A stretch of 64,000 nt of DNA from Bradyrhizobium genosp. L (GCF_015624485.1 NZ_CP061378.1:6014001-6078000), one strand, 5' to 3'; shown: positions 26,446 through 35,158, counted from the stretch's first letter. Made by a program: numbers and translations. Notes: a model not told the origin generated them from the sequence alone.

Positions 26446-28188
26446 TCACGCGCTGACGCGGATGCGCTGCTTGTCGTAGAGATCCTTCTCGTCGTCGGCG
26501 ATCGGCACGACATAGGGCTCCACGGCACGCTTCTCGCTCGTCATCCTGCCGTCCTGCTTGGACAGCAGCGTATGGCAGAACCAGTTCTCGTTGTCCTTCT
26601 CCGGGAAATCCGTGCGCCAATGGTAAAGGCCCCAACGGCTCTCTTCGCGGAACAGCGAGGCATGCGCCGCCATGTCGGCGCAGTCCATGATCGACTGCAC
26701 CTCGAGTGCGCGAAGCAACTCGTGCGCATTGCGGGCGATCATGTGCTGCTGCATGTCCTCGCGGACTTCGGCGAGCCTGTTCATGCCGAGCTCGTATTTG
26801 CGGGTCACCTTCGGCGGCTGCAGATAATCGTTCACCAGGCGCCGCGTCTTGTATTCGATCTGGTTCGGGGGAATGCCGTCCTCGCGCGTTGTCGGGGCCA
26901 GCACCCGCTCCCGCTCCAGCGCGACGTCGGCAGCGTCGAAATCAGCAAAATCGTGGCTCTCGGCGAATTCCATCGCATCGGTGCCGGCAACCGAGCCGTT
27001 GGTGAAAGCGCCCAGCATGTAATTATGCGGCACGCTCGCCATGTCACCCGCTGCGTAAAGGCCTGGCACCGTGGTCCGCGCGTTATCGTCGACGAACACG
27101 CCGGAGGCGCTGTGGCCGGAGCAGAGACCGATCTCGGAGATATGCATCTCGATCGATTCCGAGCGGTAATCGACCCCTCGCCCCTGCTGGAACAGGCCGC
27201 GCGTCGGCCGCTCGACCTTGTGCAGGGTCTGTTCGATCTCCTCGATGGTCTTTTCATGGAGGTGCTTGAGCTGGAGGAAGACTGGGCCCTTGCCCGAGAG
27301 CAGCTCATTGTAGAACTCGAGCATCATCTGGCCCGACCAGTAGTCGCATTCGATGAAGCGCGAGCCCTCATTGTTGGCGGTGAAGGCGCCGAACGGGCCG
27401 GCGACATAGGCACAGGCCGGGCCGTTATAGTCCTTGATCAGCGGATTGATCTGGTAGCATTCGAGGTTCGCGAGTGCAGCTCCGGCGTGATAGGCCATCG
27501 CATAGCCGTCGCCGGAATTCGCGGCGTTCTCGTAGGTGCCGAACATGTAACCCGAGGTCGGAAGCCCGAGCCGGCCGGCGGCGCCCATGCACAGGATGAC
27601 GGCCTTGGCCTTGATCACCAGGATCTCGGCGGTCCGCGTGTTGACGCTGATCGCGCCGGCCACCCTGCCATCGGCGGACTTCAGCAGCCGCGTCGCCATA
27701 TAGCGGTTCGAGATCAGGATGCGGGCGCGGCGAAGCTGGCGGTACAGCGCCTTCTTCACGGTCTCGCCGTTCGGCATCGGCAGCACATAGGTGCCGATAT
27801 GGTGGACCTTCTTGACGGCGAAGTCGCCGTTCTCGTTCTTCAGGAAGCGAATGCCGAAGCTGTCGAGCTCCTCGATGATCTTGTAGCAGTTCTGGGCATA
27901 TTTGTAGACCGCCTTCTGATCGACGATGCCGTCGTTGGCGATCGTGATCTCCTTGGTGTACTGCTCGGGCGTTGCGTAGCCGGGAATGACGGCGTTGTTG
28001 AGCCCGTCCATGCCCATCGAGATCGCACCGGAGCGCTTGACGTTGGCCTTCTCGAGCAGCACGACGTCAGCCTTCGGGTTCTTCAGTTTCGCCTTGAGTG
28101 CGGCCATCGGGCCGGCGGTGCCGCCGCCGATCACCAGCACGTCGCAGGAAACCTCCGAAAGTCCGTCGACGATCTGATCTAGTGCCAT
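26446..28188 (-). CDS. AprA/fumarate-reductase-like FAD protein
   Basis: A 580-residue FAD oxidoreductase. The dinucleotide-binding motif VLVIGGGTAGPMAA is near residues 17-30. It has the succinate dehydrogenase/fumarate reductase/AprA fold, with a C-terminal part (EESRWGLYHWRTDFPEKDNENW) of the AprA type. Together with the AprB-like ferredoxin downstream it resembles a divergent adenylylsulfate-reductase-like pair, but no sat or qmo genes are present, so the substrate is open. The start at 28188 was chosen for its AGGAGC site; an ORF to 28263 overlaps the promoter motif. Confidence 0.85.
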   Translation of the reverse strand: MALDQIVDGLSEVSCDVLVIGGGTAGPMAALKAKLKNPKADVVLLEKANVKRSGAISMGMDGLNNAVIPGYATPEQYTKEITIANDGIVDQKAVYKYAQNCYKIIEELDSFGIRFLKNENGDFAVKKVHHIGTYVLPMPNGETVKKALYRQLRRARILISNRYMATRLLKSADGRVAGAISVNTRTAEILVIKAKAVILCMGAAGRLGLPTSGYMFGTYENAANSGDGYAMAYHAGAALANLECYQINPLIKDYNGPACAYVAGPFGAFTANNEGSRFIECDYWSGQMMLEFYNELLSGKGPVFLQLKHLHEKTIEEIEQTLHKVERPTRGLFQQGRGVDYRSESIEMHISEIGLCSGHSASGVFVDDNARTTVPGLYAAGDMASVPHNYMLGAFTNGSVAGTDAMEFAESHDFADFDAADVALERERVLAPTTREDGIPPNQIEYKTRRLVNDYLQPPKVTRKYELGMNRLAEVREDMQQHMIARNAHELLRALEVQSIMDCADMAAHASLFREESRWGLYHWRTDFPEKDNENWFCHTLLSKQDGRMTSEKRAVEPYVVPIADDEKDLYDKQRIRVSA

Positions 28189-28260
28189 TGCCTGCTCCTG
28201 GTTCGCCGGCGCGACCGGCGCCATTGCATGAGATTTGCCGAGGTGGTCCCGCCGCGATAG

Positions 28261-28270
28261 CAATTAGTTG
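28261..28270 (-). promoter_or_regulatory. Shared promoter motif, copy a
   Basis: caattagttg on the plus strand, i.e. CAACTAATTG read toward the flavoprotein gene, 73 bp upstream of its start. Related copies lie at 29151-29159, 29232-29241 and 30651-30660 in front of the other units of this module. Candidate operator, possibly for the Crp/Fnr protein at 29805. Confidence 0.5.
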
Positions 28271-28293
28271 TCAGCGGCGGACAATTGCCGGCC

Positions 28294-29067
28294 CTATCGC
28301 TCGACGAACGCTTTCTCGATTACGAAGTGACCGGGCTGGCTGTGATTGCCCTCGGCAAAGCCGCGCGCCGTGAACATCGTATGGAGTTCTTCGAGCATCG
28401 CCGGGCTGCCGCAGAGCATGATCCGATCGGTATCGCGGTCGAGAGCGGGCTGCCCGATGTCCTCGAAGAGCTGATCGGAAGCGATCAGGTCGGTGATGCG
28501 GCCGCGGTTCCTGAACGGCTCGCGGGTGACGGTCGGATAATAGACCAGCCTGTCCCTGATCAAGTCGCCGAGGAATTCGTGGTCACGCAGGCTCTCGACG
28601 AGTTGCTCGCCATAGGCCAGTTCCGAGATTTGGCGGCAGCCGTGGGCCAGCACGATGGTCTCGTAGCTCTCGTAGACGTCGGGGTCCTTGATCAGGCTCG
28701 CGAAGGGTGCGAGCCCCGTTCCGGTCGACAGCAGCAGCAGCCGTTTGCCCGGCAGGAGATTACCGGTGATCAGCGTGCCGGTCGCCTTGCGGCCGACCAG
28801 GATGATGTCGCCTTCCCTGATCTTCTGAAGCCGCGAGGTCAAAGGACCATCAGGCACCTTGATGCTGAAGAACTCCAGTGCTTCCTCGTGATTTGCGCTC
28901 GCCAGGCTGTAGGCACGCACCAGCGGGCGGCCATCGACTTCAAGCCCGATCATCGCGAACTGGCCGTTCTGGAAGCGAAAGCCGGGATCGCGTGTCGCGG
29001 TGAAGCTGAACAGGGATTCGGTCCAGTGCTTGACCGAGAGGACCGTTTCCTTCTGAAAAGCGCTCAT
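28294..29067 (-). CDS. fpr: Ferredoxin-NADP(+) reductase
   Basis: A 257-residue FAD enzyme with the flavin motif RAYSLAS, the NADP motif GTGLAPFASLI and the bacterial C-terminal ending FVIEKAFVER. It exchanges electrons between NADPH and ferredoxin in the cytoplasm. Gene order places it with the flavoprotein-ferredoxin pair, for which it is the likely electron entry or exit. The start at 29067 was chosen for the canonical N-terminus (MSAFQKETVLSV). A copy of the module's promoter motif lies 84 bp upstream. Confidence 0.92.
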   Translation of the reverse strand: MSAFQKETVLSVKHWTESLFSFTATRDPGFRFQNGQFAMIGLEVDGRPLVRAYSLASANHEEALEFFSIKVPDGPLTSRLQKIREGDIILVGRKATGTLITGNLLPGKRLLLLSTGTGLAPFASLIKDPDVYESYETIVLAHGCRQISELAYGEQLVESLRDHEFLGDLIRDRLVYYPTVTREPFRNRGRITDLIASDQLFEDIGQPALDRDTDRIMLCGSPAMLEELHTMFTARGFAEGNHSQPGHFVIEKAFVER

Positions 29068-29150
29068 CGTTCGTCTCTCCTTGCATGCGCGATGCAAGGC
29101 AAAGTCCGGAATGACGCGAATCCCGCAACCGCGATCTGTCGTCTTCGGTC

Positions 29151-29159
29151 GATTAGTTT
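29151..29159 (-). promoter_or_regulatory. Shared promoter motif, copy d
   Basis: gattagttt on the plus strand (AAACTAATC toward fpr), about 84 bp upstream of the fpr start. It matches the core AACTAATC of copy c. Confidence 0.45.
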
Positions 29160-29231
29160 CACATTTTGCGGGCGATGATTTGCAAGCAGGCAATCCGCTG
29201 CGACAAGCCCGTGGCTTTGCATCGAATCCGG

Positions 29232-29241
29232 CAATTAGTTG
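29232..29241. promoter_or_regulatory. Shared promoter motif, copy b
   Basis: caattagttg, identical over 10 bp to copy a, about 50 bp upstream of the DUF971 gene and 165 bp upstream of fpr. It may serve either divergent unit. Confidence 0.45.
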
Positions 29242-29290
29242 CTGGCCAGCCCATCCGTCGCGGTGTCAGGAAGGACGGTGGAGAATAGCC

Positions 29291-29596
29291 ATGACCGTGA
29301 CTGCATTGGTGGCGCCGACCGTGACCGATTACGAAGCCAGCGTCGATCTCGCGACACTCGTCGTCCGCACCGCGCATGACGAACAGGTCGAGCTCGCCGC
29401 CGAGCAGCTTCGCCTCGCCTGCAAATGCGCCCACTGCACGCGGGCCCGCTTCGATGGACGGTTTCCCGAACGGTTTCCGGGAATCGCGATCACCGGGATC
29501 GACGATCTCGGCTACGGGCTGAACATCGCCTTCTCGGACGGGCACAATCGCGGAATCTATCCAAAAAATTATCTACTGAGACTGGCAGGACACTAG
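29291..29596 (+). CDS. DUF971 domain protein
   Basis: A 101-residue protein of the DUF971/GBBH-like family, with the cysteine cluster CKCAHC and the conserved C-terminal stretch YGLNIAFSDGHNRGIYP. The domain is often found fused to or beside iron-sulfur carrier proteins of the ApbC/Mrp type. Here it is divergent from fpr and shares its control region, so a role in iron-sulfur supply to the redox module is plausible but inferred. The ATG at 29291 begins the conserved part. Confidence 0.75.
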   Translation: MTVTALVAPTVTDYEASVDLATLVVRTAHDEQVELAAEQLRLACKCAHCTRARFDGRFPERFPGIAITGIDDLGYGLNIAFSDGHNRGIYPKNYLLRLAGH

Positions 29597-29804
29597 CCGA
29601 TCTTCCGTTCTATCCGGGACCCCGACCGGCAAGCCTCCGTTCTATAAATACCCCGCTTTTCAGTGATGGATTTCCGCCCCCGCGCGCTTGGCGCGGTCCC
29701 GACATCACGCAGGCGTCGGCGCCTGGCCGTCCCGACTTGCCAACCCGCTCTGGCACGGACATTGCTCCTGTTTAGAACGGTTTGAACAATCCGGAGGCGG
29801 CTCG

Positions 29805-30581
29805 ATGTTACTGCAGGCGGCCAATGCGGTTCGCGCGACCGTTCCCGCTACAATCCGGCCTGCCGGCAGCTCCTCGCTGCTGCTCACCGAGAACCGGCGA
29901 TGGATCGGCGGCCCACCACCGCTGATGGACAAGCTCACGCCGCGCGAGCGCGAGCTGGTGCTGAAGCAAGGCCGCCGCAAGGTCCTCAATCGCGGACAGA
30001 CCCTGTTCAACCAGGGCGGCAAGCACGACGGCATCTGGCTGATCGAAAGCGGCCGGATCCGTGTCTTCTACATCTCGCCCCAGGGGCGCGAGATCACGCT
30101 CGCCTACTGGCACGTCGGCAATTTCGTCGGTGGACCCGAAGTGTTCGAAGGCACCGTCCATCAATGGTCGGGCATTGCATCGAGCAATTGCAGCGTCGTG
30201 CACCTGCCTGGAAAAGAGCTGCGTTCGCTGGCCGCGGAGCTGCCAAATCTCGCCATCGGCCTGATCGAAGGCCTGACGTTCAAGGGCAAATGTTACTCGG
30301 CGCTGGCGCAGATGCTGGGGACGCGCTCCGTCACCCAGCGTCTGGCCCATCTGCTGCTGCATCTCGTCGAACTCTACGGTGTGGAGGACGCAGACGGCAC
30401 GGTGATCGCGGCGGCGTTCACCCATGCCGACATCGCCCACATGGTCGGCGCCACCCGGCAGTGGGTGACGATCAGCCTCAAGCGCATGCAGGAAAAAGGC
30501 ATCGTCCTGACCAAACGCTCCCAGATCGTGGTTTGTCGGCCCGAGGTCCTGGAGGAGATGCGGGGGCAAGCGTCCGATTGA
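29805..30581 (+). CDS. Crp/Fnr-family transcriptional regulator
   Basis: A 258-residue regulator with a cyclic-nucleotide-binding-type beta roll (about 50-160) and a C-terminal winged helix (FTHADIAHMVGATRQWVTISLKRM). It lacks the N-terminal cysteine cluster of Fnr, so direct oxygen sensing by an iron-sulfur cluster is not supported. The start at 29805 is preceded by ccggaggcgg; a longer ORF upstream is unconvincing. It lies in the middle of the redox module and is its likely regulator. Confidence 0.9.
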   Translation: MLLQAANAVRATVPATIRPAGSSSLLLTENRRWIGGPPPLMDKLTPRERELVLKQGRRKVLNRGQTLFNQGGKHDGIWLIESGRIRVFYISPQGREITLAYWHVGNFVGGPEVFEGTVHQWSGIASSNCSVVHLPGKELRSLAAELPNLAIGLIEGLTFKGKCYSALAQMLGTRSVTQRLAHLLLHLVELYGVEDADGTVIAAAFTHADIAHMVGATRQWVTISLKRMQEKGIVLTKRSQIVVCRPEVLEEMRGQASD

Positions 30582-30650
30582 CGCCGATGCACATGCAATT
30601 GGCTTTAGGCGGCAAAACTGCACAAGGAGTAAGCAACCGGCATTTCCCGG

Positions 30651-30660
30651 CAACTAATCG
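30651..30660 (+). promoter_or_regulatory. Shared promoter motif, copy c
   Basis: caactaatcg, 87 bp upstream of the binding-protein start, in the same orientation relative to its gene as copies a and d. Confidence 0.5.
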
Positions 30661-30746
30661 ACAGCGCCGATGAATCCGGATTTGCCCTGCCCGCGCCCTC
30701 ACCCAATCATGGCAACCACAGCACATCCAACCGAAAGAGGATGAGA

Positions 30747-32168
30747 ATGGTCCGCCACCTTCCCACGCTCTCGCTCGCGATGTCGGTGACGTCGCTGGCG
30801 CTTCTGTTCGCGCAGCCGGCCGCGGCGGAAACGGTGACGATCGGCATCGGCACGCAGGATACGACCAGCAACACCGTCACCGCCGGCGTCGTCATCCGGC
30901 AGCTCCATTTGCTGGAAAAATACCTGCCGACCGGCGGCAAATACGCCAACATCAAGTTCGAGCTGGATTGGCAGAACTTCACGTCCGGTCCGCCCGTCAC
31001 CAATGCGATGATGGCGAACAAGCTGCAGATCGGCATGATGGGCGACTATCCGCTGATCGTGAACGGCTTCACGTTCGAAAACAATCCCGAGAGCAAGAGC
31101 CGCTTGATCGCGGTTGCCGCCTACAGCCTCTCCGGCTCGGGCAACGGCATCGTCGTCCACAAGGACTCGCCGTACTACGATCTCGCCGATCTCAAGGGCA
31201 AGCTCGTCAGCGTGCCCTTCGGCTCCGCGGCGCACGGCATGGTGCTGAAGGCGATGCAGGACCGCGGCTATGGATCGGATTATTTCCAGCTCGTGAGCCA
31301 GAGCCCCGAGGTCGGCTCGACCAATCTGCAGGAGAAGAAGATCGACGCGCATGCCGACTTCGTACCCTTTGCCGAGTTGCTGCCGTTCCGCGGCTTCGCG
31401 CGCAAGATCTTCGACGGCGTCGAGACCAATCTGCCGACCTTTCACGGCGTCGTGGTGCGCACCGACTTCGCGGACAAGTACCCCGAGGTCGTCGTCGCCT
31501 ACATGAAGGCCATCATCGCCGCCAACCAGTGGCTGCGCGATGATCCCAAGCTCGCCGCAGAGAAAATCCAGGAGTGGACCGGCATCAACAAGGAGGTGGT
31601 CTACATCTTCCTCGGACCCGGCGGCAACATGACCACCGATCCCACCATCAAGCCCGCGCTGATCGACGCCGCCACCACCGACGTCGCGGTGTTGCAGAAG
31701 CTCGGGCGCATGAAGGAATTCGATCCGAAGAAATGGGTGGATGATTCGTACATCCGCAAGGCTTACGCCGAGATGAAGCTCGACTATGACGCGCAGCTCG
31801 CGAGCACCAGGAATTACGAGATCAAAGGCGAAGACAGCTTCTGCAAGAAGCCGATCGCCGATCCGCGCAAGGCCGGCCAAGTTTGGGTCGATGATGCCGG
31901 CATCCTGCCGTTTGCCAGCGCCTCCTGCACGCTCGGCGCCTACGCCGATTTCAAGGCCAAGGGCAGGAAGATCGACGTCGCCTATGTCTTCGACACCACG
32001 AGGGGCATCAAGCTGTTCGCCGACCAGGCATTCTATGCCGTCGGCGACGGCGAGGTGGCGCCGTTCTTGCTGAAGAAGGATGCGGAAGCCTATGCCGCGA
32101 AGATCAACGGCAAGGTTCTCGGCTTCGATGACGCTGTGAAATCCGCGGTCAACGGAGGCAAGACGTGA
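30747..32168 (+). CDS. Sulfonate/nitrate-type ABC binding protein with C-terminal NosL-like domain
   Basis: A 473-residue periplasmic protein with a signal peptide (ends PAAAE). Residues about 25-350 are an SsuA/TauA/NrtA-type binding fold (NVxxGVVIRQLHLLEKYL-like opening, GIVVHKDSPYYDLADLKGK). Residues about 365-473 look like NosL: FCKKPIADPRKAG, a second Cys in PFASASCTLGAY, then VFDTTRGIKLFADQAFYAVG and GKVLGFDDA. NosL is a copper-binding accessory protein of nitrous oxide reductase. The family's usual length is about 320-340, so the extra 110 residues are a real extension. The GTG start of the permease overlaps its stop. The ATG at 30747 has GAGG at 6 nt. Confidence 0.8.
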   Translation: MVRHLPTLSLAMSVTSLALLFAQPAAAETVTIGIGTQDTTSNTVTAGVVIRQLHLLEKYLPTGGKYANIKFELDWQNFTSGPPVTNAMMANKLQIGMMGDYPLIVNGFTFENNPESKSRLIAVAAYSLSGSGNGIVVHKDSPYYDLADLKGKLVSVPFGSAAHGMVLKAMQDRGYGSDYFQLVSQSPEVGSTNLQEKKIDAHADFVPFAELLPFRGFARKIFDGVETNLPTFHGVVVRTDFADKYPEVVVAYMKAIIAANQWLRDDPKLAAEKIQEWTGINKEVVYIFLGPGGNMTTDPTIKPALIDAATTDVAVLQKLGRMKEFDPKKWVDDSYIRKAYAEMKLDYDAQLASTRNYEIKGEDSFCKKPIADPRKAGQVWVDDAGILPFASASCTLGAYADFKAKGRKIDVAYVFDTTRGIKLFADQAFYAVGDGEVAPFLLKKDAEAYAAKINGKVLGFDDAVKSAVNGGKT

Positions 32169-33070
32169 GCAGCAGTCCCGCCATCCTGCGGCCGCCGCAG
32201 GACGCCATGCCGGCACCAGCAGCCGTGAGCGAACCCGCACCCGCCGCGACACCCGTCCCGTCGCCGTCGTTCGGCACGCTCGCGGGGCGCTGGTATCGGC
32301 TCAATCAGGACCGGCTGCGCGCAATGGCGCTCGCCGCGATCTCGCTCGCCGCCTTCCTGATGCTGTGGCATCTGCTCACCACCTATCGCGTCGTGTTCTT
32401 CGTGCGCTTCACCAACGTGCCTTCGCCGCTCGCGGTCTATGCGAGCTTCAGCAGGGCGATCCACGATCCGAAGTTCCTGCTGCACCTGCTGCTGAGCTGC
32501 CGCCGCATCCTGTTCGGCTTCTCGCTCGCCGCAATCGTCGGCGTGCCGCTCGGACTGGTCATGGGACGCTTCAAGCTGATCCATGAGATCGTCTTCCCGG
32601 TCGCGGAAGTGCTGCGGCCGATCCCGGCGATCGCCTGGGTCCCGATGGCGATCATGCTGTGGCCGACCAACGAGCAGAGCATCGTCTTCATCACCTTCCT
32701 CGGCGCCTTCTTCCCGATCCTGGTCAACACGCTGCATGGCATGTCGCTGGTCGATCCGGTTCTGGTGCGCGCGGCGCAATGTCTTGGTGCCCGGGAGCGC
32801 TCGATCTTCCGCGAGGTGTATTTTCCCGCCTCGCTCCCGCACATCTTCACCGGCCTCACCGTCGGCATGGGCGTGGCATGGGTCTCGCTGATCGCCGCCG
32901 AGATGATTTCCGGACAATACGGCATCGGCTATTTCACCTGGGAAGCCTATTCGCTGGTGCAGTATCCCGACATCGCGCTCGGCATGATCGCGATCGGCGT
33001 GCTCGGACTGGCATCGAGCCTCGTGATCCGAAGCGCCGGCCGGCTGGTGATGCCATGGAGGCCGAAATGA
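32165..33070 (+). CDS. ABC transporter permease (SsuC/TauC/NrtB type)
   Basis: A 301-residue inner-membrane permease with about six helices after a Pro/Ala-rich N-terminal tail. The ATPase-docking loop is near VRAAQCLGARERSIFREVYFP. It starts with GTG overlapping the binding-protein stop, and its stop overlaps the ATPase start, so all three are one operon. Confidence 0.88.
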   Translation: MSSSPAILRPPQDAMPAPAAVSEPAPAATPVPSPSFGTLAGRWYRLNQDRLRAMALAAISLAAFLMLWHLLTTYRVVFFVRFTNVPSPLAVYASFSRAIHDPKFLLHLLLSCRRILFGFSLAAIVGVPLGLVMGRFKLIHEIVFPVAEVLRPIPAIAWVPMAIMLWPTNEQSIVFITFLGAFFPILVNTLHGMSLVDPVLVRAAQCLGARERSIFREVYFPASLPHIFTGLTVGMGVAWVSLIAAEMISGQYGIGYFTWEAYSLVQYPDIALGMIAIGVLGLASSLVIRSAGRLVMPWRPK

Positions 33071-33939
33071 ACGAGGTTCGAAGCAGCCCGCCGAAGGGTC
33101 ACATCGAGGTCAACAACTTCTCGCTCAGCTATGAGAGCATCGACGGCGCCGTGCAGGCCGTCACCGACACACACATCCACGTCAATCCGGGCGAGTTCGT
33201 CTCGATCGTCGGCCCCTCCGGATGTGGCAAGTCGACGCTGCTCAACGCGGTCGCAGGTTTCCTCAAGCCCACCACCGGGATCGTCACCGTCGATGGCGAG
33301 CCGGTGAACGGCCCGAGCGCCGAGCGCGGCATGGTGTTCCAGCAATATTCGCTGTTTCCATGGAAGACGGTGCGGGAGAACGTCGAGTTCGGCCTGAAGA
33401 TGCGCGGCATGGCGCGCTCGCAACGCGAGCGGGCCGCGCGCACGCTGCTCGGCCTCGCCGGGCTCGAGGCGTTCGAGAAGCACTATCCGGAAAAGCTCTC
33501 CGGCGGCATGAAGCAGCGCGTCGGCATCGTGCGGGCGCTCGCCACCGGACCGAAAGTGCTGCTGCTCGACGAGCCGTTCGGCGCACTCGACGCCCAGACC
33601 CGCGTCATCATGCAGCAGATCCTCACCAACATGTGGCAACGGCTGAAGATCTCGGTGCTGTTCGTCACCCATGACATCGACGAGGCGATCTTCCTGTCCG
33701 ATCGCGTCTACTGCATGACCGCACGCCCCGGCTCGATCAAGGCGGAAATCCCGATCCCGCTCGAGCGCCCGCGGCAGCAGGCGATGATGATGTCGTCGGA
33801 GTTCTTAGGGCTGCGTCGCGGATTGATGTCGCTGATCCGCGAGGAAAGCCTGAAGGCGATGGGCGGCGAGATCAACGACCTCGGCATGCAGGGACTGAAC
33901 ATCGAGCTGCACGGCCATTCGCTCGCCGAGGTGCTGTAG
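33067..33939 (+). CDS. ABC transporter ATP-binding protein (SsuB/TauB/NrtD type)
   Basis: A 290-residue ATPase with Walker A GPSGCGKST, Q-loop FQQYSLFPW, signature LSGGMKQR, Walker B VLLLDEP and the switch His in VTHDIDEA. It energises the permease encoded just upstream. The ATG at 33067 overlaps the permease stop (ATGA) and has GGAGG at 6 nt; an ATG at 33055 is less likely. The last 60 residues extend beyond the core, as is common in this subfamily. Confidence 0.92.
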   Translation: MNEVRSSPPKGHIEVNNFSLSYESIDGAVQAVTDTHIHVNPGEFVSIVGPSGCGKSTLLNAVAGFLKPTTGIVTVDGEPVNGPSAERGMVFQQYSLFPWKTVRENVEFGLKMRGMARSQRERAARTLLGLAGLEAFEKHYPEKLSGGMKQRVGIVRALATGPKVLLLDEPFGALDAQTRVIMQQILTNMWQRLKISVLFVTHDIDEAIFLSDRVYCMTARPGSIKAEIPIPLERPRQQAMMMSSEFLGLRRGLMSLIREESLKAMGGEINDLGMQGLNIELHGHSLAEVL

Positions 33940-34038
33940 CGACCACGCTGCTCGGCCACGAACCCGATGCGCGCCAAAATGTCGAAAACAACCCCATGCA
34001 AAGGAGCCGTCAAGCTGCCGGCACGGGGAAATAGCAAC

Positions 34039-34068
34039 TTGACACGTCGGGCAACTCAGCGGTATTTT
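34039..34068 (+). promoter_or_regulatory. Orphan sigma-70-like promoter
   Basis: TTGACA (34039-34044) and TATTTT (34063-34068) with an 18-nt spacer, in the 249-bp gap between the ABC ATPase gene and the convergent CBS gene. No plus-strand gene follows within 450 bp of the site. It may be part of a dispersed intergenic element or drive a small RNA; neither is shown. Confidence 0.3.
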
Positions 34069-34188
34069 TTGATTATTCCGAACTCGGTCGAATATCCCCG
34101 CTTTTGGCGCTGAAAGTCCGTCGGGTCTGGAAGCCGGCTACGGCGCCGCAAGATCGCGGACGGGGGCGACGGCACCGCGGTTCGTCTG

Positions 34189-34632
34189 TCAGCCGCCGGG
34201 GCCGTCCTTCATGATGTAGCCCATCAGGTCGCCCAAATTGTGCTCCAAATCCCGGATGATGTTCTTGACGACGTCTCCGATCGAGATCACGCCCACGACC
34301 TTGCCCGCGTCCAGCACCGGCAGATGGCGAAAGCCGCGCGCAGCCATCAAGGCCATGCAGCCGTCCAGCGGATCGTCCGGTTTGACCGTAACCGGCTTGC
34401 CCGTCATCACTTGAGCCACCGGCGTCTGCTTCGCATCGAGCCCGGGCAGCAGTACTTTGATGGCGCAATCACCCTGGGTCACGATACCGACCAGCACGTC
34501 GTCGTCGATGACCAGCACCGACCGGACCCGGTTGTCGCGCATCTGGCGCAAGGCTTCGACGACCATGTCGCCGGAACGGACATGGATCAGGGCGCCCTTC
34601 TTCTGGGCCAGAGCATTTTTGACTGTGCTCAT
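34189..34632 (-). CDS. CBS-domain protein
   Basis: A 147-residue protein made of two CBS domains (about 15-65 and 80-135; motifs VRSVLVIDDDVLVGIVTQGD and FRHLPVLDAGKVVGVISIGD). Such pairs bind adenosine nucleotides and sense energy status. It is monocistronic on the minus strand, convergent with the ABC operon. The partner it regulates is not evident. Confidence 0.88.
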   Translation of the reverse strand: MSTVKNALAQKKGALIHVRSGDMVVEALRQMRDNRVRSVLVIDDDVLVGIVTQGDCAIKVLLPGLDAKQTPVAQVMTGKPVTVKPDDPLDGCMALMAARGFRHLPVLDAGKVVGVISIGDVVKNIIRDLEHNLGDLMGYIMKDGPGG

Positions 34633-35081
34633 CGACCTCCCCTCGTCGGCCCCGTCCTGCCGGCGTCATGGTCCGCGTTGAAGGTTAGTCGAAATATCTC
34701 GCCCTGTCAGCACCGCGCCGATGTCGCCGGCGAAGCCTGCCACCGATCCAGGCGGCGGGATTTTCACCGCTTCGATGCGTAACCCTGCAGCACCTTCATT
34801 ACTTCCACTTCGAAGCCCCGGCAAAGGGACTGATTGCGGACGCAGAAGCCGCCGACTTGCTTCATCGCGCGCGGGAGCGGTGAGGCTTGAGACGGAACGA
34901 GCAACCGGCCCCAAGCAGACAAGCGCGATGGAATTGCACCTTCAGGCAGTTCGGCGCTTCAAGCTCGGTCGTTGGTGAAGACCGTGATCGTTCTGCCGCG
35001 AAAGCCCGGGAAAAATGCGAAGTGAAAATTCGGGACCATCTGATGGCCCGGATCGGGACGCACATTTGTCTTCAATGAAAA
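34633..35081. other. Intergenic stretch with no gene seen
   Basis: 449 bp between the CBS gene and tRNA-Met. Short ORFs here lack ribosome sites and coding character. No integrase, attachment-like duplication of the tRNA end or terminator was found. Confidence 0.4.
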
Positions 35082-35158
35082 TGGTAGCGGGAGAGGGACT
35101 TGAACCCCCGACCCCAGGATTATGATTCCCGTGCTCTAACCAGCTGAGCTACCCCGCC
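35082..35158 (-). tRNA. tRNA-Met (anticodon CAT), elongator type
   Basis: A 77-nt cloverleaf on the minus strand: acceptor GGCGGGG with TCCCGCT, D-arm GCTC/GAGC, anticodon stem CGGGA/TCCTG with loop ATCATAA (anticodon CAT), T-arm with TTCAAGT loop, and encoded CCA. The first pair is G-U and the last is G-U. Elongator rather than initiator is favoured because the three G-C pairs typical of initiator anticodon stems are not seen. A tRNA-Ile(CAT) is possible but less likely. Confidence 0.92.

Noticed and set aside
26123..28188. Canonical adenylylsulfate reductase (aprAB)
   Set aside because: The ferredoxin lacks the AprB tail, and no sat, qmo or dsr genes are near; kept as AprAB-like only.
34633..35158. 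Genomic-island attachment site at tRNA-Met
   Set aside because: No integrase, no repeated tRNA end and no compositional shift next to it.
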